From JAQBQB01 sp963757185 (GTDB lineage Bacteria > Gemmatimonadota > Gemmatimonadetes > Gemmatimonadales > Gemmatimonadaceae): 64,000 nt of DNA. Each line of letters opens with the position of its first letter. The first letter of the stretch is position 1. Positions 34,721 through 42,618 of this stretch are shown here, piece by piece. A program made the translations under genes and the position numbers. The notes under the pieces were generated by a model, which ran no database searches, was not told the origin of the DNA, and saw nothing but the letters and a program-made list of their open reading frames with translations. Location: positions 620,001 through 684,000 of the forward strand of contig CAVWQI010000002.1 of NCBI GenBank assembly GCA_963757185.1. Direction: 5' to 3'.

Positions 34721-34899
34721 CACCCGAAGCTGTCTCACGAATTGGGGCTCACAGCATTGGGTTGAACAAGGCGCGATCCATCCCGACCAAGTCGTTGGGT
34801 TGCTCGCCGGCTCGCTGAAACGGCTCAGGCGCGCCAACCACACCGAGGGCCAGCACCGCGCCCTTGGCCTGGTTTCGGCCGCGACGCCGACGGCTCACG

Positions 34900-35000
34900 A
34901 GCTAACGAACGCTGAAGCTGTCAAGGGAGCTATTGATGCGTTGGCGGCTGCGCCGCAAACTCTTATATGATTCCTTTGCAGCTTAGCTAACGCGTTAGCC
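34900..35000 (+). repeat. attC site 9
   Basis: 101 bp. R'' AGCTAAC (one off consensus), arms and TTGGCGGCTGCGCCGCAAA hairpin, TCTTATATGATTCC, R' GTTAGCC. Confidence 0.92.
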
Positions 35001-35026
35001 GGGCTACAACCTTTGAGGTTTCGATC

Positions 35027-35560
35027 GTGTCCCCTTCGCTGTGGGTGCGCGCCGCCGGTCTCGTTTGGCTCTGTTGCGGCTTCGCAGGCCTATCGCCGGC
35101 GGCGGCACAGCTGCTACCCGATGAACGCACGCCTGTTCTCCTTGTTGGTTCCTTCATCGGCACCCCTACGGCGCTAGGATTTCAGGTCGCCGATTCGGTC
35201 CGGGCGCGACTTCGCGGTCGAGTTCCGCAGCGCGAGCTCTATGTAATCTCGAAAAAGACAATCCAAACGGCCCTTGAGCATGAGTCGCCGCCGGTCTGGA
35301 CGATCGAAGATGTTCGTGAGCTCGCAAAGGAGCTGCGTGCGGGAGTGATCCTTGAAGTCGTCGCGAGCCCGCTCTCGACTGGCGTCCACCTCGAGCCCCT
35401 ACTGATCAGGGGACGAAACGAGCCAGAACACCTCGGCGCGATTGACGCGCCGACGGTCGGCGGCGCAGCAACGGTGTTGGCTCGGCGCATCGCGGCGGAC
35501 AGTTCGCTGCGCCGGAGTCACATGCCGCCTCCTCCCCGCAAGCCGGCTAACGAACGCTGA
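35027..35560 (+). CDS. Cassette 9 secreted protein, TolB-N/FlgO-like
   Basis: 177 residues from GTG 35027, signal peptide ending AAAQ. Body: TPVLLVGSFIGTPTALGFQVADSVRARLRGRVPQRELYVISKKTIQTALE, then WTIEDVRELAKELRAGVILEVVASPL and GAATVLARRIAADS. This order (value, small-name operator, strand, helix) resembles the periplasmic alpha/beta domain at the N-terminus of TolB/FlgO-type proteins; that assignment is moderate. The stop is inside attC 10 (PANER stop). A decayed fragment of a sister copy is in cassette 5. Confidence 0.65.
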   Translation: MSPSLWVRAAGLVWLCCGFAGLSPAAAQLLPDERTPVLLVGSFIGTPTALGFQVADSVRARLRGRVPQRELYVISKKTIQTALEHESPPVWTIEDVRELAKELRAGVILEVVASPLSTGVHLEPLLIRGRNEPEHLGAIDAPTVGGAATVLARRIAADSSLRRSHMPPPPRKPANER

Positions 35561-35576
35561 AGCTAACGCGTTAGGC
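35545..35576 (+). repeat. attC site 10, minimal 32-bp form
   Basis: GGCTAAC, GAACGCTGAAGCT then directly AACGCGTTAGGC. The whole central hairpin is missing, as if deleted between the AGCT repeats of the left and right arms. Both R boxes remain. Confidence 0.85.
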
Positions 35577-35605
35577 GTCTAACGAACCTCTTCGTCGAGT
35601 AGGTT

Positions 35606-36016
35606 GTGAATCAGCCGGCATTGCGTGTGTTGCGCGCGCTCGGAGTGCTCATCTTCGTAGGCCTCGTGGCGTGCGGCGACAGCGAAAGCGGGCCCCACGC
35701 ACAGCCCGTCGCCCTGCACATTGAGGCTCCCGGTTTCGGCTTGCCCGGCATGTTCGTTGAAGTCAACGTCGGAACCACCATGAATCTCGAGGCGATACCG
35801 ATCGCGCCGGACAGCACGCTTCTAGAGCCGGCAGTGACCGCGACTTGGCAATCCAGCGACACCAACGTTGCTACCATCAGCAACAAAGACGTCTTTCGGG
35901 CGCACTGCATCGGTGTCTCAACCGTCACCGCTGTCGCCGTAGTCGGAGGCCGCACGCTATCCGGTTCGATGCCGGTCGGCGTCGGCACGACGGGGGCCAA
36001 CTGCGCGCCGCCCTAG
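35606..36016 (+). CDS. Cassette 10 lipoprotein with Ig-like (Big2-type) domain
   Basis: 136 residues from GTG 35606; signal MNQPALRVLRALGVLIFVGLVACGDSE with lipobox LVAC. The 100-residue body (MNLEAIPIAPDSTLLEPAVTATWQSSDTNVATISNKDVFRAHCIGVSTVTAVAVVGGRTLSGSMPVGV) has the TATWQSSDTNVATIS...G..TVTA pattern of bacterial Ig-like group 2 domains. Probably exposed on the cell envelope. Two Cys may form a disulfide. Last gene of the array. Confidence 0.75.
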   Translation: MNQPALRVLRALGVLIFVGLVACGDSESGPHAQPVALHIEAPGFGLPGMFVEVNVGTTMNLEAIPIAPDSTLLEPAVTATWQSSDTNVATISNKDVFRAHCIGVSTVTAVAVVGGRTLSGSMPVGVGTTGANCAPP

Positions 36017-36031
36017 TGCTTCGCGACGGAC

Positions 36032-36056
36032 GCCTAACGAACGCTGACGCTCGATC
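36032..36056 (+). repeat. Terminal attC half site
   Basis: GCCTAACGAACGCTGACGCT: the left arm of an attC, with no right arm before the ArsR operon. The array appears truncated here. Confidence 0.75.
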
Positions 36057-36143
36057 TAGCCGTCCGCCCCGGCGCGGAAATTCGCGGCAGTCCGAAACCT
36101 TAGAAAACATGACCCAAAAGCCTTGACTGGCCTGCGTTTGTCA

Positions 36144-36169
36144 TTGTATATAACCCGCACGTTATACAA
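36144..36169. promoter_or_regulatory. Putative ArsR operator
   Basis: Imperfect palindrome TTGTATATAAC-CCGCAC-GTTATACAA a few bases before the ArsR start codon, overlapping a plausible -10 (TATAAC). Suggests autoregulation. Confidence 0.55.
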
Positions 36170-36173
36170 CCAG

Positions 36174-36536
36174 ATGATTATGCACGCCTCGGAACCCCTC
36201 GACCTGACCTTCGCCGCTCTGGCCGACCCCACCCGCCGCGCCATCCTGGCGCGGCTGGCGACGGGGGAGGCCACAGTGACGGAACTCGCCGAGCCGTTCG
36301 AGATGAGCCAGCCGGCCATTTCCAAACATCTGAAAGTGCTCGAGCGCGCCGGCCTCATCTCGATGGACGTCGATGCGCAACGGCGTCCACGCAAACTGAA
36401 ACCGAAGCGATTGGAGGAGGCCGTGGATTGGATCGAACGTTACCGCGAGATCTTCGAACAGAACTACCAGCGCCTCGATGCGTTGCTCGAAGAACTCCAA
36501 GCCAAACCGCCCAAGCGCAAACGAACAAAAAAATAG
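36174..36536 (+). CDS. ArsR-family transcriptional regulator
   Basis: About 120 residues from MIMHASEPLDLTFAALADPTRRAILARLATGEATVTELAEPFEMSQPAISKHLKVLERAGLI (start at 36174, or 36180). The winged-helix core is complete; no metal-binding cysteine motif, so this is the SRPBCC-partnered subgroup rather than an arsenic sensor. The C-terminal tail (FEQNYQRLDALLEELQAKPPKRKR) is basic. First gene of a three-gene unit with an AHSA1-like and a DHFR-like protein, a recurrent combination. Confidence 0.92.
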   Translation: MIMHASEPLDLTFAALADPTRRAILARLATGEATVTELAEPFEMSQPAISKHLKVLERAGLISMDVDAQRRPRKLKPKRLEEAVDWIERYREIFEQNYQRLDALLEELQAKPPKRKRTKK

Positions 36537-36615
36537 CGCGGACATGTCGGCGCGCTGTTCGCTCGTTCGTCCTCAGGGCGGCGCGCCATCACGATGAAGC
36601 ACCAAGGAGAAGACA

Positions 36616-37113
36616 ATGCCTAAGCCCGCAGAAGTTACAGTGCCGAGTGATCGCGAAGTTCGCGTCACACGTACGTTCAATGCGCCCCGCCAATTGGTGT
36701 GGGATGCGCATACCAAGCCCGAACTCATGCGGAAATGGCTCGGCTATGATGGCTGGGATATGCCGGTGTGCGACATGGATGTCCGCGTCGGCGGCAAATA
36801 CAAGTGGCAGTGGAGAAGCCGCGAAGACGGCAAGCAGTTCGGCTTCTTCGGCACGTTCACCGAAGTCAACGGCCCGTCGAAGATTGTCCACGAAGAATAC
36901 TACGACCCGGGCGATTTGGACTTCGCCATGCCAGCTGGCGATCCCTGCATCGTGTCACTTGAACTCAGTGAGCAGAACGGCGTCACGACGCTCGTCTGCA
37001 ATATGACGTTCGCGTCGAAGGAAGCGCGTGATGGCGCCGTCTCCACGGGCATGACCGACGGCATGGAGCATAGCTATGCCCGCCTCGATAACATGTTCAA
37101 AGCTGCGGCGTGA
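36616..37113 (+). CDS. SRPBCC (AHSA1-like) family protein
   Basis: 165 residues with AAGGAGAAG before the ATG. Pattern VRVTRTFNAPRQLVWDAHTKPELMRKWLGYDGWDMPVCDMDVRVGGKYKWQW is characteristic of the AHSA1/START-like subgroup; GFFGTFTEVNGPSKIVHEE and MTDGMEHSYARLDNMF complete the fold. These proteins bind hydrophobic ligands; the ligand is unknown. Regulated presumably by the upstream ArsR protein. Confidence 0.9.
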   Translation: MPKPAEVTVPSDREVRVTRTFNAPRQLVWDAHTKPELMRKWLGYDGWDMPVCDMDVRVGGKYKWQWRSREDGKQFGFFGTFTEVNGPSKIVHEEYYDPGDLDFAMPAGDPCIVSLELSEQNGVTTLVCNMTFASKEARDGAVSTGMTDGMEHSYARLDNMFKAAA

Positions 37114-37175
37114 AGGATGGCGCCGTCTCGGGAAGTGGATTCGCTAGGCGCGATGCGCCGACGGAGGTGTGAGGC

Positions 37176-37721
37176 ATGGGTAAGCTCGTTTTCGGCATGA
37201 TGCAGTCCCTCGACGGCTACGTGGATGGCGTCGATGGCCCGCTGGCATTGCCTCCGCCTGACGTTGCGCTTGCCCGTCATCTCAACGATCACGTCCGCGC
37301 CCTGGCCGGCTGCTTGTATGGTCGACGGATATACGAGATCATGCGCTATTGGGACGAGGATCAACCGGACTGGGATGCGGGCGACCACGACTTCGCAGCG
37401 GTGTGGCGGGCGAAGCCGAAATGGGTCGTCTCACGGACGCTGAAGTCGGTCGGCCCGAACGCCACACTTGTCGCGGAGAACGTCGACGCGTTTGCGCGCA
37501 GACTGAAGAAGGACGTCGAGGGTGAGATCGACGTCGCCGGGCCCGCCCTGGCGGCGAGCCTCACCGACCTCGGTCTCATCGACGAGTATCGTCTCTACTT
37601 CCGCCCGTTCGTGCTTGGCAGCGGCAAGCCGTACTTTGCCGGCGCACGGCCGCCGCTCCGCATCATTGCCAGCGATCGTTTCGGTGAGGAGGCAGTTCGG
37701 CTGACGTGTGTCCCAGCCTGA
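37176..37721 (+). CDS. Dihydrofolate-reductase-family protein
   Basis: 181 residues: GKLVFGMMQSLDGYVDGVDGPLALPPP, CLYGRRIYEIMRYW, WRAKPKWVVSRTL, DVAGPALAASLTDLGLIDEYRLYFRPFVLGSGKPYFAG. RibD C-terminal/DHFR-like fold with NADPH-binding pattern. Third gene of the ArsR unit. Only distantly similar to the cassette DHFR-like protein. Confidence 0.88.
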   Translation: MGKLVFGMMQSLDGYVDGVDGPLALPPPDVALARHLNDHVRALAGCLYGRRIYEIMRYWDEDQPDWDAGDHDFAAVWRAKPKWVVSRTLKSVGPNATLVAENVDAFARRLKKDVEGEIDVAGPALAASLTDLGLIDEYRLYFRPFVLGSGKPYFAGARPPLRIIASDRFGEEAVRLTCVPA

Positions 37722-37750
37722 GCATTGCATTCCGCTCGGTCAGACGACCT

Positions 37751-37966
37751 TTAGCCCGAAGCCAGCCGCGGCGCGGCAGCGGCGATCATGCGCGCCAACC
37801 CCTTCTCCGCCATTTTCGCCCATTGCCAGCTGACTTTCAGCCGCAGTGGGGCGCGCACGCCAGACGTCGTACATACGAGACTCACGTCGCCTCCCGGAGC
37901 TGCCTCAGTCTCCGCCTTACACTCCCAAACACGACCTTCTTCGTCAGTCACTCGGCGCGATGACAT
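37751..37966 (-). CDS. Small conserved two-cysteine protein
   Basis: 71 residues from MSSRRVTDEEGRVWECKAE (an in-frame ATG at 37981 adds five). It is a paralogue of the protein at 45961-46191: both have VTD-x-x-GR-x-W-x-C, then DVxLxCxT/S, then LxVxWQWxxMxxxGLARxxxxAxP. Two conserved Cys and aromatic residues suggest a compact beta fold. No known family recognised. Confidence 0.62.
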   Translation of the reverse strand: MSSRRVTDEEGRVWECKAETEAAPGGDVSLVCTTSGVRAPLRLKVSWQWAKMAEKGLARMIAAAAPRLASG

Positions 37967-38065
37967 CGTCGGTGTCTCCATAGGTTTGGCCGCGAACCGC
38001 TGCACCCTAGGTGGATTGGACGAAGCGCATGGAAGTAACCGACCATCAACGTCATGTGAGAGGAG

Positions 38066-38353
38066 TTGCTGGCCCCCGGTGAGCTTCGTCACGTCCGGGT
38101 ACGCGCCGTACCAGGATGGCAACGCCGACACTCTTATTGTGAATCCTTTGCAGCTGAACTTGGTCAGCTTGCGGCGCAACACATCGTCGACGTCACCGCC
38201 ACTCGCGATTCCGGGATGGTCGGGATAGTCGCGTACGTCGTGCACCCCGTTTGGGGCAAGCCGGTGCCAATGCCCATCGTTACCGGCCCTTCTCTCGACG
38301 ATGCCGTCACGAAGCTGGCTGGCGAGCTGACGGCAAGGAACTGGGCGCCTTGA
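38066..38353 (+). CDS. Hypothetical protein, start uncertain
   Basis: Frame of up to 95 residues ending FAAELGQLAAQHIVDVTATRDSGMVGIVAYVVHPVWGKPVPMPIVTGPSLDDAVTKLAGELTARNWAP. The second half looks protein-like; the first 30 residues (Arg/His rich) may be non-coding, and only a TTG start is available. A neighbouring frame opens with ATG 38029. Possibly a truncated gene. Confidence 0.3.
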   Translation: MLAPGELRHVRVRAVPGWQRRHSYCESFAAELGQLAAQHIVDVTATRDSGMVGIVAYVVHPVWGKPVPMPIVTGPSLDDAVTKLAGELTARNWAP

Positions 38354-38444
38354 CGTCGTCGTCCGATCGGCGGACCGACCGACACAACCGCTGCCAGGTG
38401 CTGGGCCCGAAGTCTCGTGTCTGCGCCTGGATCACGTTGCAAGA

Positions 38445-38945
38445 TCAGCGGCCGTTTCGCAGCGGTTTTCGCGCCTCTCCTTCGGGACGCGCCACCGCTG
38501 GCCCGTTCTCCGCGGCCTCGAGCACCTCTCGGTCCTGCGCCCTTCTGGCCAGCGCCAACGAACCAGCAGCACAGGCCGCGGCCGCAGCGGCGACGACGGG
38601 GCCCACTACCGCGAGGTACCGGAGGAACGCGGGATCCCCTCGGGCGACGGCCAGAAAAAAGGTCGCGGAGAGCGCGAACCCCACGGCTGCCCCCCATGCT
38701 GCAAAGCGTGGCAGCGACATCTGGTCAAACCGGCGGCGGCCCTCAACAAGCCTCAGGGCTCCTGAGAAAATGACGCCAGCGACGAATCCGAAGGCGCCAA
38801 GCATGATGGGAAACGGGGCGTCGGGACGACTGCCGGTTCGCACCAGAAACCCCAGATTGATGATCGTACCAGCGACACCCCCAACGACCGCCCAAGTCAA
38901 TCCCATTCCAATCGCGCCACGAATGCGCTTCAACCACTTCTTCAT
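38445..38945 (-). CDS. Four-helix membrane protein, function unknown
   Basis: 166 residues, MKKWLKRIRGAIGMGLTWAVVGGVAGTIINLGFLV, then FPIMLGAFGFVAGVIFSGAL, FAAWGAAVGFALSATFFLA and YLAVVGPVVAAAAAACAAGSLALA, giving four membrane helices, with basic ends (EGRRRFDQMSLPR, KPLRNGR). Similar small membrane proteins are common in Gemmatimonadota. An operator-like palindrome lies 67 bases upstream. Confidence 0.7.
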   Translation of the reverse strand: MKKWLKRIRGAIGMGLTWAVVGGVAGTIINLGFLVRTGSRPDAPFPIMLGAFGFVAGVIFSGALRLVEGRRRFDQMSLPRFAAWGAAVGFALSATFFLAVARGDPAFLRYLAVVGPVVAAAAAACAAGSLALARRAQDREVLEAAENGPAVARPEGEARKPLRNGR

Positions 38946-39011
38946 GCCGAACCTCCAATCCCATCAGGGATCCTGCCCCACCGCCTGCATCCCGCGAGGT
39001 CCGCGGGTTTC

Positions 39012-39032
39012 GTACTTTGTATGGCAAAGTAC
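39012..39032. promoter_or_regulatory. Operator-like palindrome GTACTTTG-TATGG-CAAAGTAC
   Basis: Perfect 8-bp arms around a 5-base centre, between the divergently placed membrane-protein gene (minus) and methyltransferase gene (plus). Symmetry and position suggest a dimeric regulator binding site; which regulator is unknown. Confidence 0.5.
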
Positions 39033-39156
39033 ATTTTCGCGCCGTCATGGGCAAGCCGGCGAGCGATGGAAGCCCTGAGTCTCGCTGAGTTTGTGCCGCT
39101 CGGAATTCCCGTTCGTCCGCGTTCGACGTTTACCGTTGCCCACGATTTTTTAGCTC

Positions 39157-39939
39157 ATGACCGACCGCGACTACTCGTCGATTAGCCAGTCGGCCAAATG
39201 GCTCGCTCTCACGAGAGCGACCTCCACGATCCCCTACGCCAGAGAAGCCGCCATTCTCCTCTTTGGCGAAGGCACAGTGCAGCAAGCCGAGGCCGCGGTC
39301 ACCAACCTGGGCGCGGATCGACTCGGCCATTTTGAACGCCGATACCGGAGCCTCGATCAAGCCTTGGAGATTGTCGGGCATCGGAACATCGTCGAGATTG
39401 GAGCGGGCCTCTCATTTCGGGGCCTCGCGATGGCCCAGTCGCCGGGAATCCACTACCTCGATACCGACCTTCCCGAGCTACTGGCGGTCAAGGCCGATCT
39501 AGTCGCTCGGCTCGATCATCCGCCGCTGCAGGGTACACTTCGTCTGGAGCCGCTGGACGCCCTGTCATCGGGAGCGCTGGCCGGTGCGGTGCGCCACCTG
39601 CCGGCCGGACCCGTGGCCATCGTCAACGAGGGGCTGCTGATGTACCTCGATGCGAGTGAAAAAGAGCGGCTCGCCACTAGCATTCGCGGCATCCTGCAAG
39701 AGCGGACCGGGAGCCGATGGATCACGGCCGACTGCTACGTTCGTGAAGCCGATCGGCCAGCGGCGCTCGATCCCGATGTCGAGAGATTTGTCGCTGCGCA
39801 ACGCGTCGAAGAGCAGAAGTTTGAGAGCTGGGAAAGCGCCGAGCGATTTTTCGAGATGCAAGGATTCGTGATCGAACGGAGGCTTACACCAATCGACGTC
39901 CGCCACATCCGGGAGACGTGGATCCTGACGACTGCGTAA
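39157..39939 (+). CDS. Class I SAM-dependent O-methyltransferase (LCM/PPM-like)
   Basis: 260 residues. RTSIPYAREAA-type start (LTRATSTIPYAREAAILLFG), then the SAM-binding NIVEIGAGLSFRGLAMA, HYLDTDLPELLAVKADLV and GPVAIVNEGLLMYLDASEKERLATSIRGIL. This matches the leucine-carboxyl-methyltransferase / Tcmp-like O-methyltransferase group acting on small molecules or carboxyl groups. Substrate unknown. Confidence 0.82.
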   Translation: MTDRDYSSISQSAKWLALTRATSTIPYAREAAILLFGEGTVQQAEAAVTNLGADRLGHFERRYRSLDQALEIVGHRNIVEIGAGLSFRGLAMAQSPGIHYLDTDLPELLAVKADLVARLDHPPLQGTLRLEPLDALSSGALAGAVRHLPAGPVAIVNEGLLMYLDASEKERLATSIRGILQERTGSRWITADCYVREADRPAALDPDVERFVAAQRVEEQKFESWESAERFFEMQGFVIERRLTPIDVRHIRETWILTTA

Positions 39940-39989
39940 CCGACATCGGCCGCGGGCGGAGTCGTGACGGGCTCGTGCTTCATCAAGGG

Positions 39990-40017
39990 GCTCTCATGTC
40001 ACATTTGACATGAGAGC
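39990..40017. promoter_or_regulatory. 12-bp inverted repeat before the second methyltransferase
   Basis: GCTCTCATGTCA-CATT-TGACATGAGAGC, perfect arms, ending 17 bases before the next ATG. TGTCA-N4-TGACA suits a dimeric regulator; without a T tract it is unlikely to be a terminator. Confidence 0.55.
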
Positions 40018-40034
40018 TGACCGAGGAGGCCACC

Positions 40035-40643
40035 ATGAGCACCCGCATGCCCACTCTCCAGGAACAGTTCGGCGCCATCGACATCTACCTCTTCGATCAG
40101 CTCTTGCGCGGCAATGTCTCGAAGGAGATGACGATCTTTGACGCCGGCTGCGGCACCGGCCGGAACATCGTGTACCTGCTCCGGGAAGGGTACGAGGTCT
40201 TCGGCGCCGATCCCGATCCGCAGGCGATCGACGCCGTGCGCCGCCTTGCGCCGCACCTGCCGGCTGACAACTTCCGCGTCGAATCCGTCGAAGCACACTC
40301 GTTCCCGGATCGCTTCGCCGACGTCGTCATCATCAACACCGTCCTGCACTTCGCGCGAGACGACGATCACTTCCACGCGATGCTCCACGGCTGCTGGCGG
40401 ACGCTCAAGCCGGGAGGGCTTTTCTTCTGCCGGCTCGCGTCAACCATCGGCGCCGAACGTCTCGTCCGGCATCTGCACGATCGCTGGTACGCGATGGCGG
40501 ACGGCACCGAGCGGTACCTGGTCGACGAGGCGATGTTGATGCAGGTGACGAAGGATCTCGGAGCCGAGCTCGTCGACCCGATCAAGACGACCGTCGTGCA
40601 GAATCTGCGATCGATGACGACGTGGGTGCTGCGAAAAACGTAG
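40035..40643 (+). CDS. Class I SAM-dependent methyltransferase
   Basis: 202 residues from MSTRMPTLQEQFGAIDIYLFDQLLRG with GAGGAGG upstream. Motif I MTIFDAGCGTGRNIVYLL, motif II VFGADPDPQAIDAV, and RFADVVIINTVLHFARDDDHFHAMLHGCWRTLKPGGLFFCRLAS fix it as a methyltransferase domain 11/25 type. Expected soluble. Substrate unknown. Confidence 0.87.
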   Translation: MSTRMPTLQEQFGAIDIYLFDQLLRGNVSKEMTIFDAGCGTGRNIVYLLREGYEVFGADPDPQAIDAVRRLAPHLPADNFRVESVEAHSFPDRFADVVIINTVLHFARDDDHFHAMLHGCWRTLKPGGLFFCRLASTIGAERLVRHLHDRWYAMADGTERYLVDEAMLMQVTKDLGAELVDPIKTTVVQNLRSMTTWVLRKT

Positions 40644-40685
40644 AGGTACTAGACTCCTGGTGTCACTCACGCCTTTTCAGAATCC

Positions 40686-40979
40686 ATGGCGTTCGTCGGC
40701 CGCGCGGTTGAGGACCCCAACATCATTGATCGTATCGCAACGATCCTGGCGACCGAGTGGGACCCTGCGGGCGCCGTGCGCGATACCCTTCACGGCGGTG
40801 CTCTGTTCTACCGGGAACAGGCGGTCATAATCGCCGGAATGCTCTCGGCCGACGCCCATGAGAACGAAGTCCAACGCTATCTTCGCCGGTTAGAACAACA
40901 GGCCGGCCCAACCCTGCATCCCGCGGAGACTCGTCACCAGATTGCAGTGGCCCTCTGGCGCGCGGCCCGCAAACTGTGA
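40686..40979 (+). CDS. Hypothetical protein
   Basis: 97 residues: MAFVGRAVEDPNIIDRIATILATEWDPAGAVRDTLHGG then EVQRYLRRLEQQAGPTLHPAETRHQIAVALWRAARKL. Mostly helical and cytosolic, of a size and style common in Gemmatimonadota and planctomycetes. No family name recognised. Confidence 0.55.
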   Translation: MAFVGRAVEDPNIIDRIATILATEWDPAGAVRDTLHGGALFYREQAVIIAGMLSADAHENEVQRYLRRLEQQAGPTLHPAETRHQIAVALWRAARKL

Positions 40980-41068
40980 TCTCGATCGGGATATCTGCGT
41001 TCCGTTGCAGCCGGTGGGATGATTATCGCCGAATGAGCCATGGTGAACCTCGTAACAAGGAGCAGCCG

Positions 41069-41656
41069 ATGCGGTCGATCAAAGCGGGGTTCCAGACCAC
41101 TGACCCAGTCACGCAGACCCGCATCGTTGTCGTGAAAGGCGTCGAGGAGACGTCGGGCCGCGGCTGGGTGACAGAAGTGTACTGTCCGCTGGGCTCGACA
41201 CCGTTCCCGCCGCACCTGCACCAGAGGTGGACGGAGACTTTCGAGATCCTCGAAGGTTCAGCGACCTGCCGACTCGGCGCGGAGGAGCATCGAATCACGC
41301 GCGGAGAAAGGATCGTCATGCCGCCGGGCGTGCCGCATGTTCACCCGTGGAATACAGGGTCGGAACAAATGGTCTTTCGGCACACCAACGATTTTGGCGC
41401 GACGACTCCGGAGGCCCTCACTGACGTGCTTGGTGCGTTCGCCACCATGTTCGGGCTCGCTCGGGAAGGTCGAGTCGGGAAGCGCGGATTGCCGAAGAAC
41501 CCGTTGCAGTTGGCCGCGACTGCACGAACGCTCACTAAGCATCGCAGCTTCGACGCGGCGATTCCGATTCCGATTCAACTGGCGGTGAGTGCTACGCTCG
41601 GGCGACTCGCCGAGGCGCTCGGCTATCGCGGCGTCTACGATCGATACTTGAGCTGA
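41069..41656 (+). CDS. Cupin-domain protein
   Basis: 195 residues from MRSIKAGFQTTDPVTQT, with AAGGAG eight bases before the ATG. Cupin motif 1 appears as PPHLHQRWTETFEILEGSATCRLG (His-x-His and Glu), motif 2 as GERIVMPPGVPHVHPWN (His). So the metal site looks complete. The C-terminal 80 residues are helical. Reaction unknown. Confidence 0.82.
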   Translation: MRSIKAGFQTTDPVTQTRIVVVKGVEETSGRGWVTEVYCPLGSTPFPPHLHQRWTETFEILEGSATCRLGAEEHRITRGERIVMPPGVPHVHPWNTGSEQMVFRHTNDFGATTPEALTDVLGAFATMFGLAREGRVGKRGLPKNPLQLAATARTLTKHRSFDAAIPIPIQLAVSATLGRLAEALGYRGVYDRYLS

Positions 41657-41831
41657 AAGCGGGGCGAGTGCTTTACAGCCGACATCGGGGGCTCGTTCGA
41701 GCAGGCCAGGCACGACTACGTGCTTCCGGCCTACACGGCCATCATGCGCGAGGGCCAGCATTACGCACGACACTCGGCGCCGGCCCTCGCAGAGACGCTG
41801 TGTCACGCGGGCAGGCGTTTGGCGGTAACGA

Positions 41832-42365
41832 TCAGCCATTGTCATCGAGGCGGCGGCTCCAGATGGCGGGTACATCCGGGTGCCGCCGCCACACGTACAA
41901 GCCCATCAAGATGACCGCGATGAGATTGCCGATTGCGACCTGATACCACGCGAGATCGCCGAGGGCCGTCTGCCCGAGGAGCGCAACGAGCCCGGTGAAC
42001 CCGACTTCGAAGACGGCGAACAACATCAGCGCCAGCATCAGAAGACTCGGCTGCTTCCTCGCGCGATGCATCAGAAACGTTACGAGCACGCCGAATAGCG
42101 CGAAGAGGATGAAGTGAATCGGCGTGTAGAGCGCCGCGAACATCAGGCGGTCTGGACCCTCCGCTGCCGCGATCGGATCCGGCGTACGTAAGACCATCGC
42201 GCCGAGCAGCGCGGGCGTGTGGAGCGGGCGACCGGCGATTCCGTCGACGAGCAGGAACCAGAGCGCGACGCCCAGCGCTCCCAATCCGCCTGTGACGACG
42301 CCCTCGCGAATGGTCGAGTGTGCCGGCTCCAGGAGCCGGACGCTGGAGCGAGCCGAAGCAGTCAT
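41832..42365 (-). CDS. Four-helix membrane protein
   Basis: 177 residues from MTASARSSVRLLEPAHSTIREG. Helices: VVTGGLGALGVALWFLLVDGIAG, LYTPIHFILFALFGVLVTFLM, LMLALMLFAVFEVGFTGLVALLG and VAIGNLIAVILMGLYVW. The N-terminal part up to DRLMFAALYTPIHF recalls small integral membrane proteins adjacent to stress genes. Function unknown. Confidence 0.68.
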   Translation of the reverse strand: MTASARSSVRLLEPAHSTIREGVVTGGLGALGVALWFLLVDGIAGRPLHTPALLGAMVLRTPDPIAAAEGPDRLMFAALYTPIHFILFALFGVLVTFLMHRARKQPSLLMLALMLFAVFEVGFTGLVALLGQTALGDLAWYQVAIGNLIAVILMGLYVWRRHPDVPAIWSRRLDDNG

Positions 42366-42521
42366 GGGCCTAGTGACTCCGTATACGTGCCCCCAAGGTG
42401 AATGGCACGTCGCATACCGGCTGGACGCGGCGGCTACTTCGGATCGGCTGGCCCATCGTGCTCGTCGCACTGTAGCGAGAGCGGCTCGCAGATAGTGGCG
42501 AGGCGCTCGACAAATGCTGAA

Positions 42522-42545
42522 TCACATTCGCCTTCTGTAATGTGA
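42522..42545. promoter_or_regulatory. Inverted repeat TCACATT-N10-AATGTGA
   Basis: Perfect 7-bp arms 74 bases upstream of the SIMPL-domain gene; may be an operator. Position and symmetry are the only evidence. Confidence 0.35.
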
Positions 42546-42618
42546 CCATTTGCCTTAATCAGCTCGCTGCATACATTCAGCCTGCCAGCCTCCCCTATCC
42601 CTAACGCTCTCCCTCATC

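Noticed and set aside
27137..37800. Integron integrase gene
   Set aside because: All frames were considered on both strands; none carries the tyrosine-recombinase R-H-R-Y pattern or the intI extra helix.
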